From: Polaribacter sp. SA4-12
GTDB taxonomy: Bacteria; Bacteroidota; Bacteroidia; Flavobacteriales; Flavobacteriaceae
Assembly (NCBI RefSeq): GCF_002163675.1
Contig: NZ_CP019334.1
Coordinates: 1,498,001 to 1,562,000 of the forward strand
Length of the DNA stretch: 64,000 bases
Direction of reading: 5' to 3'
Shown here: positions 42,889 through 53,195 of the stretch, one piece after another
Layout: every line of letters begins with the position of its first letter
Numbering within the stretch: the first letter of the stretch is position 1
The notes under the pieces: generated by a model
Seen by the model: the letters and a program-made list of their open reading frames with translations, nothing else
What the model was told of the DNA's origin: nothing
The model's database searches: none
Program-made: the position numbers and the translations under genes

Positions 42889-44796
42889 TTAATTGTTAGT
42901 AATAATAATTTTTGAAATTTTAGAGGTGTTATCGTCAAAAGAAACTTGTAAAAAATAGATACCATTGCTAAATTTTGATACATCTATTTGATTTTCAATC
43001 ACTTTAATTGTAAAAATTTTGCTATTGATATCTCTTAATAGAATTTGTTTTATTTTTTTAGTTGAAGAGATGTTTAAGAATTGATTTGCCGGATTTGGGT
43101 AAACCCTGAAGGCAGAAGTTACAGTAACGTCATTTTCTACATTTAAAATATTTTGGTCAATTGCAGAAAAATCATCAAAATAATAAGTTCCGATACTATT
43201 GCCACACAATACTTGAAACTCTAGTGATGTTGTATTTTGAGGAATTTTGTATTCATATTCGAATAATTGATAATTTGAATTTGATAACGTAAAATTTGAA
43301 GAACTAGATAATACTGTAGTTCCATTAGTAATGGTCTTAATTCTTATTTTAAACTGCAGGTTGTTTACAGACCCTTTTGCAAAAGCTGAAAAGTTGATCG
43401 TTTTTCCAGAAAGAGTGTTATTATCTACAAGAGCATTTTTTAAAATAATTTTGTTAAATGCTGCACCACTTGTTGTAACATTAACTTGTAAAGATTTAGA
43501 GCTATTTCTACTATTAGAAGCCTGAGCTTCTGAAAAAGCAGAAACTGCTGGAGTTTGAACAAATAAACTCCAATTAGTATCAAAACCACATTCTATATCT
43601 GCGTTTTTAATAATTTCAGAGTTTAAGCAATTAATTCCTAATAGTGCATTTCTAACACCAGTAACCCAACCTCTGTTTTCTACTTTATAAATTGTTTTGT
43701 TTGATTTGTCACCTGCATCCCAAACTGTAAATGAAAAACCTAGATCAATTGCTTTTTGAGCTAAATATCGATGAAACTCTTCACGAGAAGTTTTATCAGG
43801 TCCTCCAAAATCGCCAACAGTGTTTTTAGAATAATCATAACCTTTTTCGTTATCTGCGCCAAACTCACCTAATAAAACAGGAATATTTTTAGATTGAGAC
43901 CAAGATTTAACGAAACCAAAATTGGTGTCAATTTCTGTTTTGTCTACTGTTGTTCCCCAATCAAAATCATTATCAACTTCTCCTGCAGAAGCTGTAAAAG
44001 CTCTTGGCCAATAGTAGTGAAATGTTGCAATTAGATTGTCATCACTTTTTATAATAGCATCACCAATTTGTAAAGCAGCTTCATAAGAGTTTTTTGAACC
44101 TCCTGTAATGATAATATTTCTATTAAGATTTTTACTTCCAGAATTTCTAATGATTGAAATAATATCTGAATTTAAAATATCCATTTCAGTATCACTTACC
44201 CAAAAATAAGGTTCGTTTATAACTTCAAATAATAAATTATCTGAATACTCTTTAAATCGATTTGCAATTTGTGTCCAGATTGCTCTAAACTTCTGATTAT
44301 CCGCAGCTCTTTTAGCAGATGTTGGGTGTGTATAATAAGCAGACCATTTATCTTTTGAGCTAAAAGTATAAGAAAATTCACTTTTTAAAGTGGATCCATG
44401 AAAATCTAGAATGGTTATTAAACCGTTGTTTAAAGACCATTTTATAACTTGCTCTATTCTATCTAAATAAGAGTCTTTTATGATATAATCTGAAGAATTA
44501 CCGGTGTAACTAGAAGAAGTATTGGCATTTTTAGAATATCCAGAAGTATCTCCGGAAGTTCTACTTCCAAAAAAATCAATTGGTATTCTAACTGTTTTAA
44601 AACCAACATTTTTAATATCTTCAAAATAACTTTCTGTAAATGCTGGCGCCCAATTTCCTTCAACAGGAGCACTTAATACATTACCTAAATTAATACCTCT
44701 CCCCATGTTAGCTGCCATTTGGCTAGGGGATACTTGCCCAAACGCAGTTAACGTTAGAGAGATTAATATTAATAATATGATTTTTTTATTTTTCAA
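42889..44796 (-). CDS. Glycoside hydrolase family 5 endo-enzyme with CBM-like and T9SS domains
   Basis: A 635-residue secreted enzyme. After the signal peptide (LLILISLTLTAFGQ) comes a GH5 TIM barrel (about residues 25-390). It contains MGRGINLGNVL, the FKTVRIPIDF strand, the acid/base Glu in LLFEVINEPYF and the nucleophile Glu in IPVLLGEFGADN. A beta-sandwich of about 140 residues and a C-terminal sorting domain (FRVYPNPANQFLNIS) follow. GH5 endo-enzymes cut beta-1,4-glucans, mannans or xylans; the subfamily cannot be set here. With two GH10 genes upstream, a xylan-type backbone is plausible. Confidence 0.92.
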   Translation of the reverse strand: MKNKKIILLILISLTLTAFGQVSPSQMAANMGRGINLGNVLSAPVEGNWAPAFTESYFEDIKNVGFKTVRIPIDFFGSRTSGDTSGYSKNANTSSSYTGNSSDYIIKDSYLDRIEQVIKWSLNNGLITILDFHGSTLKSEFSYTFSSKDKWSAYYTHPTSAKRAADNQKFRAIWTQIANRFKEYSDNLLFEVINEPYFWVSDTEMDILNSDIISIIRNSGSKNLNRNIIITGGSKNSYEAALQIGDAIIKSDDNLIATFHYYWPRAFTASAGEVDNDFDWGTTVDKTEIDTNFGFVKSWSQSKNIPVLLGEFGADNEKGYDYSKNTVGDFGGPDKTSREEFHRYLAQKAIDLGFSFTVWDAGDKSNKTIYKVENRGWVTGVRNALLGINCLNSEIIKNADIECGFDTNWSLFVQTPAVSAFSEAQASNSRNSSKSLQVNVTTSGAAFNKIILKNALVDNNTLSGKTINFSAFAKGSVNNLQFKIRIKTITNGTTVLSSSSNFTLSNSNYQLFEYEYKIPQNTTSLEFQVLCGNSIGTYYFDDFSAIDQNILNVENDVTVTSAFRVYPNPANQFLNISSTKKIKQILLRDINSKIFTIKVIENQIDVSKFSNGIYFLQVSFDDNTSKISKIIITNN

Positions 44797-44799
44797 ACT

Positions 44800-45141
44800 T
44801 TATTTCTTTTTTCCATTTTTACGAGCCTTCATTTGTTCTTTAGTCAGTACTTTAAAAATTTTTGAGTAGTAAGATTTATTTAATTTCTTTTTATCTTCTT
44901 TACTAGCCTTTTTACCTAATTTTCTATAAGCGGTAATTCTCTCAACTTGAATTTTAGCCACCTTTTCTTTTTGCTCATCAGATAATGATAAACTGTTATC
45001 TCCTTTTAAAATTTCTTTATTTAATTTTTCAACTAACTCAGTTGCTTTTTTTTCAATTTTTTTTAGTCCTTTTTTAGATTGAGAAAAGCCTAACGTGGAA
45101 AGCCCTAAAAAAAGAATGCATAAGAATGTTATTTTTTTCAT
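44800..45141 (-). CDS. Small exported helical protein (Spy/CpxP-like size)
   Basis: A 113-residue protein with a signal peptide (ITFLCILFLGLSTLGFSQ) and a Lys/Glu-rich helical body containing LSDEQKEKVAKIQVERI and KVLTKEQMKARK. This pattern of a small periplasmic helical protein resembles Spy/CpxP-like chaperones or DUF4890-type proteins. It lies 3 bp before the GH5 gene, so it is the first gene of the downstream group after the terminator gap. Confidence 0.75.
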   Translation of the reverse strand: MKKITFLCILFLGLSTLGFSQSKKGLKKIEKKATELVEKLNKEILKGDNSLSLSDEQKEKVAKIQVERITAYRKLGKKASKEDKKKLNKSYYSKIFKVLTKEQMKARKNGKKK

Positions 45142-45244
45142 TTTGTATTTGGTTTTTTAAATTCAATTAATATTGATGTTGTAAAATTCTACATATAATT
45201 GATTTTTAAGGTTCAATAATTGTCTAATAGGGTTTAAAAAACGT

Positions 45245-45281
45245 AAAAACACCTTAAAATCAATGACTTTAAGGTGTTTTT
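45245..45281. terminator. Strong terminator within the polysaccharide locus
   Basis: AAAAACACCTTAAA and TTTAAGGTGTTTTT are perfect 14-bp arms around 9 nt with T-runs on both strands. It lies 113 bp after the stop of the TIM-barrel gene and separates the locus into two transcription units. Confidence 0.88.
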
Positions 45282-45393
45282 AGAAAATTAAAACGTAATC
45301 GATTAAGGATAAAATCAACTACAATTTAGGTAATTTACTTGTTGAAAAATTGTGCTTTTCAGAAAAAAACAATCTTTAAATACTACTATCATA

Positions 45394-46257
45394 TTAAAAT
45401 AAAGTTTTTAAACCTTTAAAATTTTCTTCTAAAATCACTTCTGGATCTCCTCCTTTTACGTGCCCTAAAATATTAAAAGGACCTCTATAATTTAAGTTTA
45501 ATAATTGTTGAATCATCTCTTTTTCTAAATCACCTTTTCCAATAGTGATGATTTTTGGCCCTCCAGATTTCATCCCATTTAAACTTACTGACCATAAATA
45601 CGGAAACAGTTTTTTAATATTTTCTGAATATTCATCTAAAGAATCATGCGTGTGATGAAAGTTAAACACAACTCCTAAATTTTGTTTTGGTAAAGATTTT
45701 ATAATACGAAGTTGGTTCTCTGGTTTTCCATACCAACCTCCATGATTATAAAGTGCTATTTTAGAACCTATTTTTTCGGCTTTTTTAGAAAGGTATTCTA
45801 CCATTTCTATAGACTGTTTTAACGATTCATTATCAGATAATTTATCAAAATATGTTGGTTGAAACCCAACCCAAATTTGGGTTTTTAAACCTGATTCTTT
45901 TAAATTTTTAAAAACAACTTCGCTTTCTGGTTTTAAAGAGCCTACTTTATCTTTATGTAGATTTATATACAACCAAACTGCTTTTACTTCAATTCCTTTT
46001 TCTTTTGCTAATTCCCATTCTTGCTGCATAGTTGGAATATGCTTAGGTCTATAACCATACGCATATTGTTTGTAACCTAAACGTTCTAACATTTCTAAAC
46101 GTTGCTTAGGAGTTCTTTCTTTAACGTCAAACCCAACTATAGACCAGGGAATTAAATTATTCTTATCAAATGTTACTTTTTTAGACTTTTTATAAGTAGC
46201 ACATGTTGTGAAAAGAGGCATTAAAACAATAAGTGTTATTAGTTTAAGGTATCTCAT
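45394..46257 (-). CDS. TIM-barrel sugar isomerase/epimerase-like lipoprotein
   Basis: A 287-residue lipoprotein (LIVLMPLFTTCATYKK, Cys19) of the xylose-isomerase-like TIM barrel superfamily. Visible parts: LGYKQYAYGYRPKHIP, IALYNHGGWYG with a possible metal His, GVVFNFHHTHD, and a conserved end YRGPFNILGHVKGGDPEVIL. Such exported proteins are frequent in sulfatase-rich loci, and some are lyase- or isomerase-like on oligosaccharides. The exact reaction is unknown. It lies 5 bp after the esterase gene. Confidence 0.8.
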   Translation of the reverse strand: MRYLKLITLIVLMPLFTTCATYKKSKKVTFDKNNLIPWSIVGFDVKERTPKQRLEMLERLGYKQYAYGYRPKHIPTMQQEWELAKEKGIEVKAVWLYINLHKDKVGSLKPESEVVFKNLKESGLKTQIWVGFQPTYFDKLSDNESLKQSIEMVEYLSKKAEKIGSKIALYNHGGWYGKPENQLRIIKSLPKQNLGVVFNFHHTHDSLDEYSENIKKLFPYLWSVSLNGMKSGGPKIITIGKGDLEKEMIQQLLNLNYRGPFNILGHVKGGDPEVILEENFKGLKTLF

Positions 46258-46262
46258 TATAT

Positions 46263-47114
46263 TTAATTAGGAAAGTTTGTTATATAAAAATCGAAAAAGT
46301 ATTCTCCAATTTTTTTCATACTACTTGTTACATAATGACCAACTGGAGGTGGATTTCTTTCAAAATAGAATTTCGATTTCTTATCTGTTTTCTGTGGAAT
46401 TAAAACAACGTTTTCATCTTCTTTAGCGGTATTTTTCATTCCTTCTACTACTTTTCCACCACCAACTTGAAAAATTAAAAAAGGTAAGTTTGGTTTGTTG
46501 AAGTCTTTTCTAGCTGAAGAAATAAGGTTCTTTAGGTTTACTTCATACTCATTTGCAGGTTTTGGTCCAAAACGCTTGCCACTATCAGTTTCACCTTGTA
46601 CCCACAACATTCCACAGAGTTCATAATCTGTAAGATTAGCAAGTGTTTTTTTTGAATAGTCTATAAATTCGGCATATAGTTTAGGTTGTTTTTGCTCTTT
46701 CATTAAAGTTGCTTTTTCAAGACTCCAATCTGGATTCCAAGCACCATATAAAGACATTCCTCCTCTTGAACGCTTTATTAACAGAATTTTATGGTCAGGA
46801 TATTTTTCTGACATTTTAATTCCGAAAAATAATTCTGGGCCAAAAAGATAGTCAGCTCTAAATTTTTTGGAAGTATGTTTTGCAACTTTTGTTGAATCAA
46901 GAGGTTTTCCTTCATCAAAATTATAATAAAGGGTTACATTTTTTTGTGCTTTTTTAAGACGTTGTTTATCTATTTCTGATAAATCTGATGCTTTTGCACG
47001 ACCATCCATATTCGATTGTCCTGCTAAAAGAAAAACTTTTGTTTTTTTATCTTGTGAGCTGCTATTAATTGCAAAGAAGAATACTATTATGATAGCCAGT
47101 TTATTCATTTTCAT
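46263..47114 (-). CDS. SGNH carbohydrate esterase (sialate O-acetylesterase/CE6-like)
   Basis: A 283-residue exported protein. After a signal peptide comes VFLLAGQSNMDGRA, the block I motif GQSNM with the nucleophile Ser. Further motifs are YELCGMLWVQGETDSG and the C-terminal GHYVTSSM with the catalytic His. This is the acetyl-esterase family that removes acetyl groups from xylan or other sugars. It overlaps the phosphatase gene by 4 bp. An acetylxylan-type role fits the GH10 enzymes. Confidence 0.88.
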   Translation of the reverse strand: MKMNKLAIIIVFFFAINSSSQDKKTKVFLLAGQSNMDGRAKASDLSEIDKQRLKKAQKNVTLYYNFDEGKPLDSTKVAKHTSKKFRADYLFGPELFFGIKMSEKYPDHKILLIKRSRGGMSLYGAWNPDWSLEKATLMKEQKQPKLYAEFIDYSKKTLANLTDYELCGMLWVQGETDSGKRFGPKPANEYEVNLKNLISSARKDFNKPNLPFLIFQVGGGKVVEGMKNTAKEDENVVLIPQKTDKKSKFYFERNPPPVGHYVTSSMKKIGEYFFDFYITNFPN

Positions 47115-48401
47115 TTTTTTATAGTAAATCTATCAAACTCTTTTCCTGTGTAAGAATTTATTCCTTTGAAGGAAAGTGTTTTTCCATCAATAGAGAAAAG
47201 ACCAAAACTTGGTACGTGTTCAAAATGAGCTACAATTGACCCATCTGTGCAGTTTTTAGATTCTGTTGGGTCTGCTTTCCATTTTTTATTGATTTTTCCT
47301 CCAGCTCCAATAGTAATTGAAATAAATCTATTTTTTAGTTTTTTATAATTAGTCTGGTTTGTTTCAGATACATCAACATTTCCATCACCATCATAAGGTT
47401 TTAAACGTTCATATGTATGTGCATGACCATTTAATACAATATCTACTTTGTTATCAGCAAAAATAGAATACAATGAAATTACGTGTTCATAATCATTTTT
47501 ATAGGTACAACTTTTTCCATTATGATGTAGATAAACAACAATCCAATCGTATTTATTTTTGTTGACTTCTAATATTTCCTTTAACCAAACTACTTGTGCT
47601 TCCTTATTAAAAAACCCTCCATTACTTGAATCTAAACCAATAAATAGTGCATTAGAATAGCTAAAGCTGTAGTAATGTTCATTTCCTGGTAATGCCCATT
47701 CTTTGTCAAAATTCTTTTCAGGATCAGAAAGCCAATCGTGATTTCCTGCAACAGGATAAAAAGGGGTGTTTTTAAATACTTCTTGAAAAGGTTTAAATAA
47801 ATGATTGTCGTAATTTTTGCTTTCTCCTTTAGGATATACAATATCTCCCAAGCCTAAACCAAAATCTGGTTTTAGTTTTAATTCTGTAATTCTAGCTGCT
47901 GGTTCTTTTGCAAAACTTCCTTTGTCTTTTGCACCAATATCTCCTAAAGCATAAAAAGTAAAAGATGTTTTTTTATTATCAGGAGCAGTTTTAAATGTAT
48001 ATTTTTTCTCCTGTTTCTAAAAGATGCCCATTAGAATAAATTGCATAATTATACGTTGTTTCTGGCTTTAAATTTACAATGACAACTTCATTAAATTTAT
48101 TTCCTTCGTGTTCAGTTAAAAAACCTTTTACAACAGTTTTTTCTAATGAATTTAACTCATTATAAACCACTGAACAATTTGTTACAAGCAAATTTGTTTT
48201 CCAAGTAATAGTGGAAGTTGTTGGTCTTACCATTTGTAGATAAGGCTGACGAATTAATAAAGGTTTTTCTCCAATTGCTTTAATATTAACTATTGTTGAT
48301 TGGTTATTATTAACAATACTTTTTGTTTTACAACTATAAAGCATCACTAATAAAAAGAGTACGGAAAGTGTTTTTTTTATTTTATTTTTATTTTGAAGCA
48401 T
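47111..48401 (-). pseudogene. Purple-acid-phosphatase-like metallophosphoesterase, broken by a one-base frameshift
   Basis: Two frames join end to end. 48401-47991 encodes a lipoprotein signal (FLLVMLYSC) and a fibronectin-like domain (RQPYLQMVRPTTSTITWKTN) and stops after GEKIYI. A shifted frame from about 47999 reads YTFKTAPDNKKTSF then ALGDIG, GLGDIVYPKG, GNHDW and GHAHTYER, all metallophosphoesterase motifs. Removing one A from the A6 run (48002-48007, T on the plus strand) restores GEKYTFKTAP, a normal junction. So the gene is intact apart from a +1 base in a homopolymer. This is either a real mutation or a sequencing error. The first gene part overlaps the sulfatase by 14 bp. Confidence 0.85.
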
Positions 48402-49989
48402 CTAAATAATTAGGGATTCCATTTCCATTACTGTCACCTTTTTTTTCTTGATCATCTGGTATTCCATCTCCATCTGCATCTCTCTTTAAAACTTTACTTT
48501 TATCTGTTAATTGATAAGGTTTTGTTTTTAATAAAGCTAAACAACCATCTGCTTCACCAAAACTTCTAATATTTCTTGAGAATTTGTGTAATAAAGGTGC
48601 ATAAGCCTCTTTTTCTACAACAGCTAAATTTCTTGTTTCATTTGGGTCAATCTCATAATCATACAATTCATAAAAATTATCTCTTCCTTTTTTCACCCAT
48701 TCAATATATCTATATTTTCCCTTAATTCTATAACCGTACCCTAAACCTCTTTGACCTCTATAGACAGTAATTGCTCCAATTTTAACTTGTGCATTTGTAT
48801 CATTTAAAATTGGAACTAAGCTTCTACCTTTTATCTTTCTTCCTATAGAAATTTTAGCATTTTCGGGTTGTTCTGGAATATCTAAACCAGCCAACTCACA
48901 AAGAGTCGGATAAATATCTACCGTAGAAACTGCTGAAAAAGTTTGCCCTTTTGCATTCGGATTTCTTGGATCAATTATTATTAATGGCGAAGAAGATGCT
49001 ACTTCTAAATTAGAGTGTTTATTCCAACGTCCATGTTCGCCTAAAAACAATCCATGATCTCCCCAAATTACAATAATAGTATTATCTGCAACACCTAATT
49101 TTTTCAATTTATCGATTACCATTCCTATTTGAGCATCTACAAAAGAAGTACACGCATAATATCCTTTTTTTAACTTTAACTGAAAATAATCATTAATTAA
49201 ACCTGTTTTTAGATTCATATTTTGTTTCACATCTTTCCCGTGAATTGCATAGATTTTTAAATCATCTCTACCAATTGGCGCTTTTTGGTTTTCTGCTACT
49301 TTAAATTTTGTATTGTCATATAAATCCCAATATATTTTTGGAGCGATAAAAGGTTCGTGTGGTTTTTTAAATCCGATTGCCATAAAAAATGGAGCATCTT
49401 TTTTTGCAACTTGCTCTAATAACTTAATTCCTTCTATACGAATAATTCCGTCTACATATTTTTCATCAGTTAAATCTTGAAAATCTAAAGCCATTCCTTT
49501 TGATTTATGCCCCCCTTTTGGTGCTAAATAAGGAATTGTCCAAGACGCAACATCATCTCCATCTTTCGTGAAATTATCTTTGGCTTTATTTCCAACAGTT
49601 CTTGGATCGTGAATTTTTCCTGCGGCAGCAGTTGTATACCCATTATTCTTAAAATGTTGTGGTAAAAAAATAACATCTTTTAATATTTTTCTGATGGGTT
49701 TAAATCCAATCACCCCCGTTTCTTCTGGCATTAAACTAGTCGTCAATGCTGATCTTGAAGGACCACAAACTGCATATTGCACTTGATGGTTTCTAAAAGT
49801 AACACCTTCTTTTGCCAACTTATCAATATTTGGTGTAATAGCCTGTTCATCCCCATAGACACCTAAATTATTTCTTAAATCATCAATACAAATTAATAAT
49901 ATATTGGGTTTTGATTTGTCTGTATTTTGCGCATTAGCTGACTTTAATATAAAAAAAGCTATAAATAATAAGATGCTATACTGTTTCAT
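48388..49989 (-). CDS. S1 sulfatase (iduronate-2-sulfatase-like) with calcium-binding tail
   Basis: A 533-residue type I sulfatase. A signal peptide (FIAFFILKSANAQ) precedes ILLICIDDLRNN (metal Asp pair) and the signature CGPSR, with formylglycine Cys75. The late metal motif is VIWGDHGLFLGEHG. The C-terminus carries thrombospondin type 3-like repeats, DADGDGIPDD and DSNGNGIPN, predicted to bind calcium; this is unusual among its neighbours. It removes sulfate from a sugar; the closest resemblance is to iduronate-2-sulfatase-like (S1_7) proteins. A maturation enzyme (anSME or FGE) is needed and is not in the window. Confidence 0.92.
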   Translation of the reverse strand: MKQYSILLFIAFFILKSANAQNTDKSKPNILLICIDDLRNNLGVYGDEQAITPNIDKLAKEGVTFRNHQVQYAVCGPSRSALTTSLMPEETGVIGFKPIRKILKDVIFLPQHFKNNGYTTAAAGKIHDPRTVGNKAKDNFTKDGDDVASWTIPYLAPKGGHKSKGMALDFQDLTDEKYVDGIIRIEGIKLLEQVAKKDAPFFMAIGFKKPHEPFIAPKIYWDLYDNTKFKVAENQKAPIGRDDLKIYAIHGKDVKQNMNLKTGLINDYFQLKLKKGYYACTSFVDAQIGMVIDKLKKLGVADNTIIVIWGDHGLFLGEHGRWNKHSNLEVASSSPLIIIDPRNPNAKGQTFSAVSTVDIYPTLCELAGLDIPEQPENAKISIGRKIKGRSLVPILNDTNAQVKIGAITVYRGQRGLGYGYRIKGKYRYIEWVKKGRDNFYELYDYEIDPNETRNLAVVEKEAYAPLLHKFSRNIRSFGEADGCLALLKTKPYQLTDKSKVLKRDADGDGIPDDQEKKGDSNGNGIPNYLDASK

Positions 49990-50047
49990 TTTTATAATTA
50001 TATTTAATTAATTTGACTCAAAAAATGAATCAAAGTTTAATGTATTC

Positions 50048-51517
50048 TTAAATTCCTTCTATGTTTGATTTATAGTTTGTACGTAAAATGGTTTTTAATT
50101 TATAGACTATTTCTATGTATTTTGAATCATTAACAACATTTACATTTTCTGTTTTATCGTTTTTATGATCATACAGCATAGAAGTAATCGTGGTATTATC
50201 TTTAGGATTGATAAATTCTGTATAACTAAACTCCTTCGTTTTTAAAGTGAAACCATTTCCTTTTTTAATAAAAACGTGTTCTTTACCTTCTTTTGAAATG
50301 TCTTCTATATTGTCTATAAAACTTTTTCCGTCTAATTGATTTTTAGGAGTTTCTAGTTTACAAAGTTCAGCAAGCGTTGGATAAACATCTACCAATTCTA
50401 CCAAAGCATCTGTTTTTCCTTTGTTTTTTGAAAACGGATTGTAAATAATTAATGGAACTTGAGTTGATGTATTATAATTTGTGAATTTTGCCCATTGTGT
50501 ATGTTCTTGTAGATTGTAACCGTGATCAGAAACTAGTATAACAATTGTATTTTTATCTAATTCTTGTGCTTTTAATTCTGACAAAATTCGCCCTATTAAG
50601 GCATCTGTGTAACTAATTGTTGCATAATAACCATGCATTAAATCAATTGCAATACTATCAGATACTTGTCCATTTTTTGGTATATTAGAATATGCTCTCA
50701 TTTCTGGCCAAGTACTAATTGACATTTCAGGAGCATTTTTAGGGATATAATTATAATTTTTAGGTTGTTTTATTGAATTTCTATCATATAAATCCCAATA
50801 CTTCTTTGGAGCATTAAATGGTAAATGAGGCGAAATAAAACCAGCAGTTAAAAAGAAAGGTTTATTAGAATTTTTAAGTTTTTTGATATCTCTAATCACT
50901 TTCTGTGTTACTAATCCATCAATATAAATGGAATCATTAACCTCTGCACTTTCATAAGCAGGCCCTGTATTTGTAGCTTTGTACTCTACTCTATTTTTTT
51001 CATTTTGATAATCTTTCCAAAGAGACTGCCAATAATCAGTGGGCACTAAATTTTCATCCTTTTTATCAAAAGCATAAGGTCGCCAAACTTCATTCCAATC
51101 AGATTCTCTATCATCTAAATGATGATAAATTTTACCATTAGAAATGGTTGTATAGCCGTTATTTTTATATAATTGAGGTAATGTAATTGCATTTGGAGTT
51201 TCCTTTTCTACAAACGTATCATAATTTAAAAAGCGGTTTTTTGTTGGCAACATTCCTGTTAACATACTTGCTCTAGAAGCGCCACAAACTGGTACATTAC
51301 AATAGGCACTTGTAAATTGAACTCCTTTTTTTGCAAGCCCATCAATATTTGGAGAAATAATTTGAGAAGCTCCAAAACTTGATAATTCTGGGCGTAAATC
51401 ATCCATATACAAAAGCAAAATATTTGGTTTCTGCTCCTTCTCTAAAGTTACTGCTTTGCAAGAAAACAAGATTATCGCCATAATAATGACACTCAAAAAA
51501 GGAAAAAATAATTTCAT
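50048..51517 (-). CDS. S1 sulfatase (iduronate-2-sulfatase-like)
   Basis: A 489-residue lipoprotein (IIMAIILFSC, Cys20), so surface or periplasm anchored. The metal site ILLLYMDDLRPEL and the signature CGASR with formylglycine Cys78 are followed by the late motif VILVSDHGYNLQEHTQWAK. The layout resembles the gene downstream and the one at the right window edge; all three look like S1_7-type enzymes. It lies 1 bp after the next upstream sulfatase, within one operon. Confidence 0.92.
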   Translation of the reverse strand: MKLFFPFLSVIIMAIILFSCKAVTLEKEQKPNILLLYMDDLRPELSSFGASQIISPNIDGLAKKGVQFTSAYCNVPVCGASRASMLTGMLPTKNRFLNYDTFVEKETPNAITLPQLYKNNGYTTISNGKIYHHLDDRESDWNEVWRPYAFDKKDENLVPTDYWQSLWKDYQNEKNRVEYKATNTGPAYESAEVNDSIYIDGLVTQKVIRDIKKLKNSNKPFFLTAGFISPHLPFNAPKKYWDLYDRNSIKQPKNYNYIPKNAPEMSISTWPEMRAYSNIPKNGQVSDSIAIDLMHGYYATISYTDALIGRILSELKAQELDKNTIVILVSDHGYNLQEHTQWAKFTNYNTSTQVPLIIYNPFSKNKGKTDALVELVDVYPTLAELCKLETPKNQLDGKSFIDNIEDISKEGKEHVFIKKGNGFTLKTKEFSYTEFINPKDNTTITSMLYDHKNDKTENVNVVNDSKYIEIVYKLKTILRTNYKSNIEGI

Positions 51518-51518
51518 T

Positions 51519-53195
51519 CTAATTTATTTTTAGTGATATAATTTCACTCTCTTTATAACCAATTCGTTGAGCAATTGTGTAAACAGTTTTACCTTTTTGA
51601 ACATTAATTGGTTTATAGTAAACTTGCCATTTACTATTAAAATCTAATTTTTCATCAGCTTTAGCTGAAATTAAATAAGCTATTGAAGCACCTTTTGTGG
51701 CTGATGACAGTGAGATATTTTTACCCTCAACATTAATTTCTGTTGAAGCTGTGATTGGTTGTTCAAAATTAGGCCACATTTCTAGAATCATTTTAGACTC
51801 AGGTTGTAAAGCGTAATCTTTTCTGTCTTTTATATGATTCTTTAAAGCAATTCTCATTTCCTCTAGAATTACATCATATTCTGGTTTTTCTACTAAATTA
51901 ACTACATTATGTGGGTCTGTTTCACAGTCATATAATTCTTCTTTTGTTTTTGTTTGAAACCAAATTTCTTGTACTTTATTTATTTTATTATTTTCTTTTA
52001 AATCAAGAAAATCAGCCATTAAAGGAACCTTTTTTCTGTAGCCAACATCCTTATATTTTGGCAATTCTGGAAAATCGTTTCTAACATATAAATAACGTTT
52101 ATTTCTAACCGATCTTAATCTATCAGAAAATTCATCAAACCTGTCTGAACTTCCAAAAACATATACTCTTTTATCACTACTATGTTCACCTAAGAATGCA
52201 TTTCCTTCCATATAATTAGGAGCTTTAATACCCGCTAAACTTAGCATTGTTGGAGCCAAATCAACAAAAGAAATTAATCTATCTGTTCTTCCTATTTTTC
52301 CATTTAATCCTTTAATAATCAAAGGGACTTTTAATCCAGAATCATAAATTTCTCTTTTCTGTCTTGGCAAAGGTCCACCATGATCACTGTAAAAAAAGAT
52401 AATTGTATTATCATACAATCCATCCTTTCTTAATTGCTCTAAAATTACTCCAACTTCAGCATCCATTAATTCTACATTACTATAATGTCTTGCAATTGTT
52501 TTTCTTGAAGCAATATTATCTGGTAAATATGGAGGAACATTTACTGTTTGTGTATCTACAGTTAATGGCAATTTTTCATTTTTCCAAAGACGACTTTCAT
52601 GCGTTGTACCAATATTAAAAACGGAAAAGAAAGGCTTACCTTTTGGTGCATTTCTCCAATGTGCTTTTTGATTGTTCTCATCCCAAGCTGTAACGGGAGC
52701 AGCAAACTGGTAATCTGTTTTTGCATTGTTAGTTGTATAATAACCCGCAATTCTTAAATATTCTGTATAACATTTTACATTTTCTGGAATTACAGCAGCG
52801 TATTCTATAACATCGCTTCCTTCTAAATCTTTAATTCCAGTTTTCTTTTTATAAGAACGACTTCCCCAAGAAAAAACATCTTTACCAGTTCTCATATGCA
52901 TTGTACCAATACTTGTAGGGTACATCCCTGTAATGATTGAAGAACGAGAAGGTGCGCAAACACCAACAGGCGCAAATGCATTATCGTAAATCATACTTTC
53001 TAACGCTAACTTATCTAAATTAGGAGTTTTGGCAGTATTGTCTCCGTAAAATGAAAACGTAGGACTAATATCTTCTGTAACAATCCAAAGAATATTTGGT
53101 TGCTTTAATTCTTTTTGTATTCCTTTTTCTTGAAACGTTTTTTTATTACATGCAATTATTGATAGTATGCAAAAAAAGGTTAGTAATTTTCTCAT
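51519..53195 (-). CDS. S1 sulfatase (heparan N-sulfatase/sulfamidase-like)
   Basis: A 558-residue lipoprotein (ILSIIACNKK, Cys16). ILWIVTEDISPT carries the metal-binding acidic residues, and CAPSR the formylglycine Cys80. FFYSDHGGPLPRQKREIYDS and KVPLIIKG follow, as in sulfamidase-like (S1_8) enzymes. A C-terminal extension of about 70 residues (TKGASIAYLISAKADEK, near 500) resembles a small beta domain. It overlaps the GH10 gene upstream by 4 bp. Confidence 0.92.
   Translation of the reverse strand: MRKLLTFFCILSIIACNKKTFQEKGIQKELKQPNILWIVTEDISPTFSFYGDNTAKTPNLDKLALESMIYDNAFAPVGVCAPSRSSIITGMYPTSIGTMHMRTGKDVFSWGSRSYKKKTGIKDLEGSDVIEYAAVIPENVKCYTEYLRIAGYYTTNNAKTDYQFAAPVTAWDENNQKAHWRNAPKGKPFFSVFNIGTTHESRLWKNEKLPLTVDTQTVNVPPYLPDNIASRKTIARHYSNVELMDAEVGVILEQLRKDGLYDNTIIFFYSDHGGPLPRQKREIYDSGLKVPLIIKGLNGKIGRTDRLISFVDLAPTMLSLAGIKAPNYMEGNAFLGEHSSDKRVYVFGSSDRFDEFSDRLRSVRNKRYLYVRNDFPELPKYKDVGYRKKVPLMADFLDLKENNKINKVQEIWFQTKTKEELYDCETDPHNVVNLVEKPEYDVILEEMRIALKNHIKDRKDYALQPESKMILEMWPNFEQPITASTEINVEGKNISLSSATKGASIAYLISAKADEKLDFNSKWQVYYKPINVQKGKTVYTIAQRIGYKESEIISLKIN

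Noticed and set aside
41266..42915. Plus-strand frames of 80-138 residues opposite the T9SS protein genes
   Set aside because: They are antisense to exported proteins with complete signal and sorting domains.
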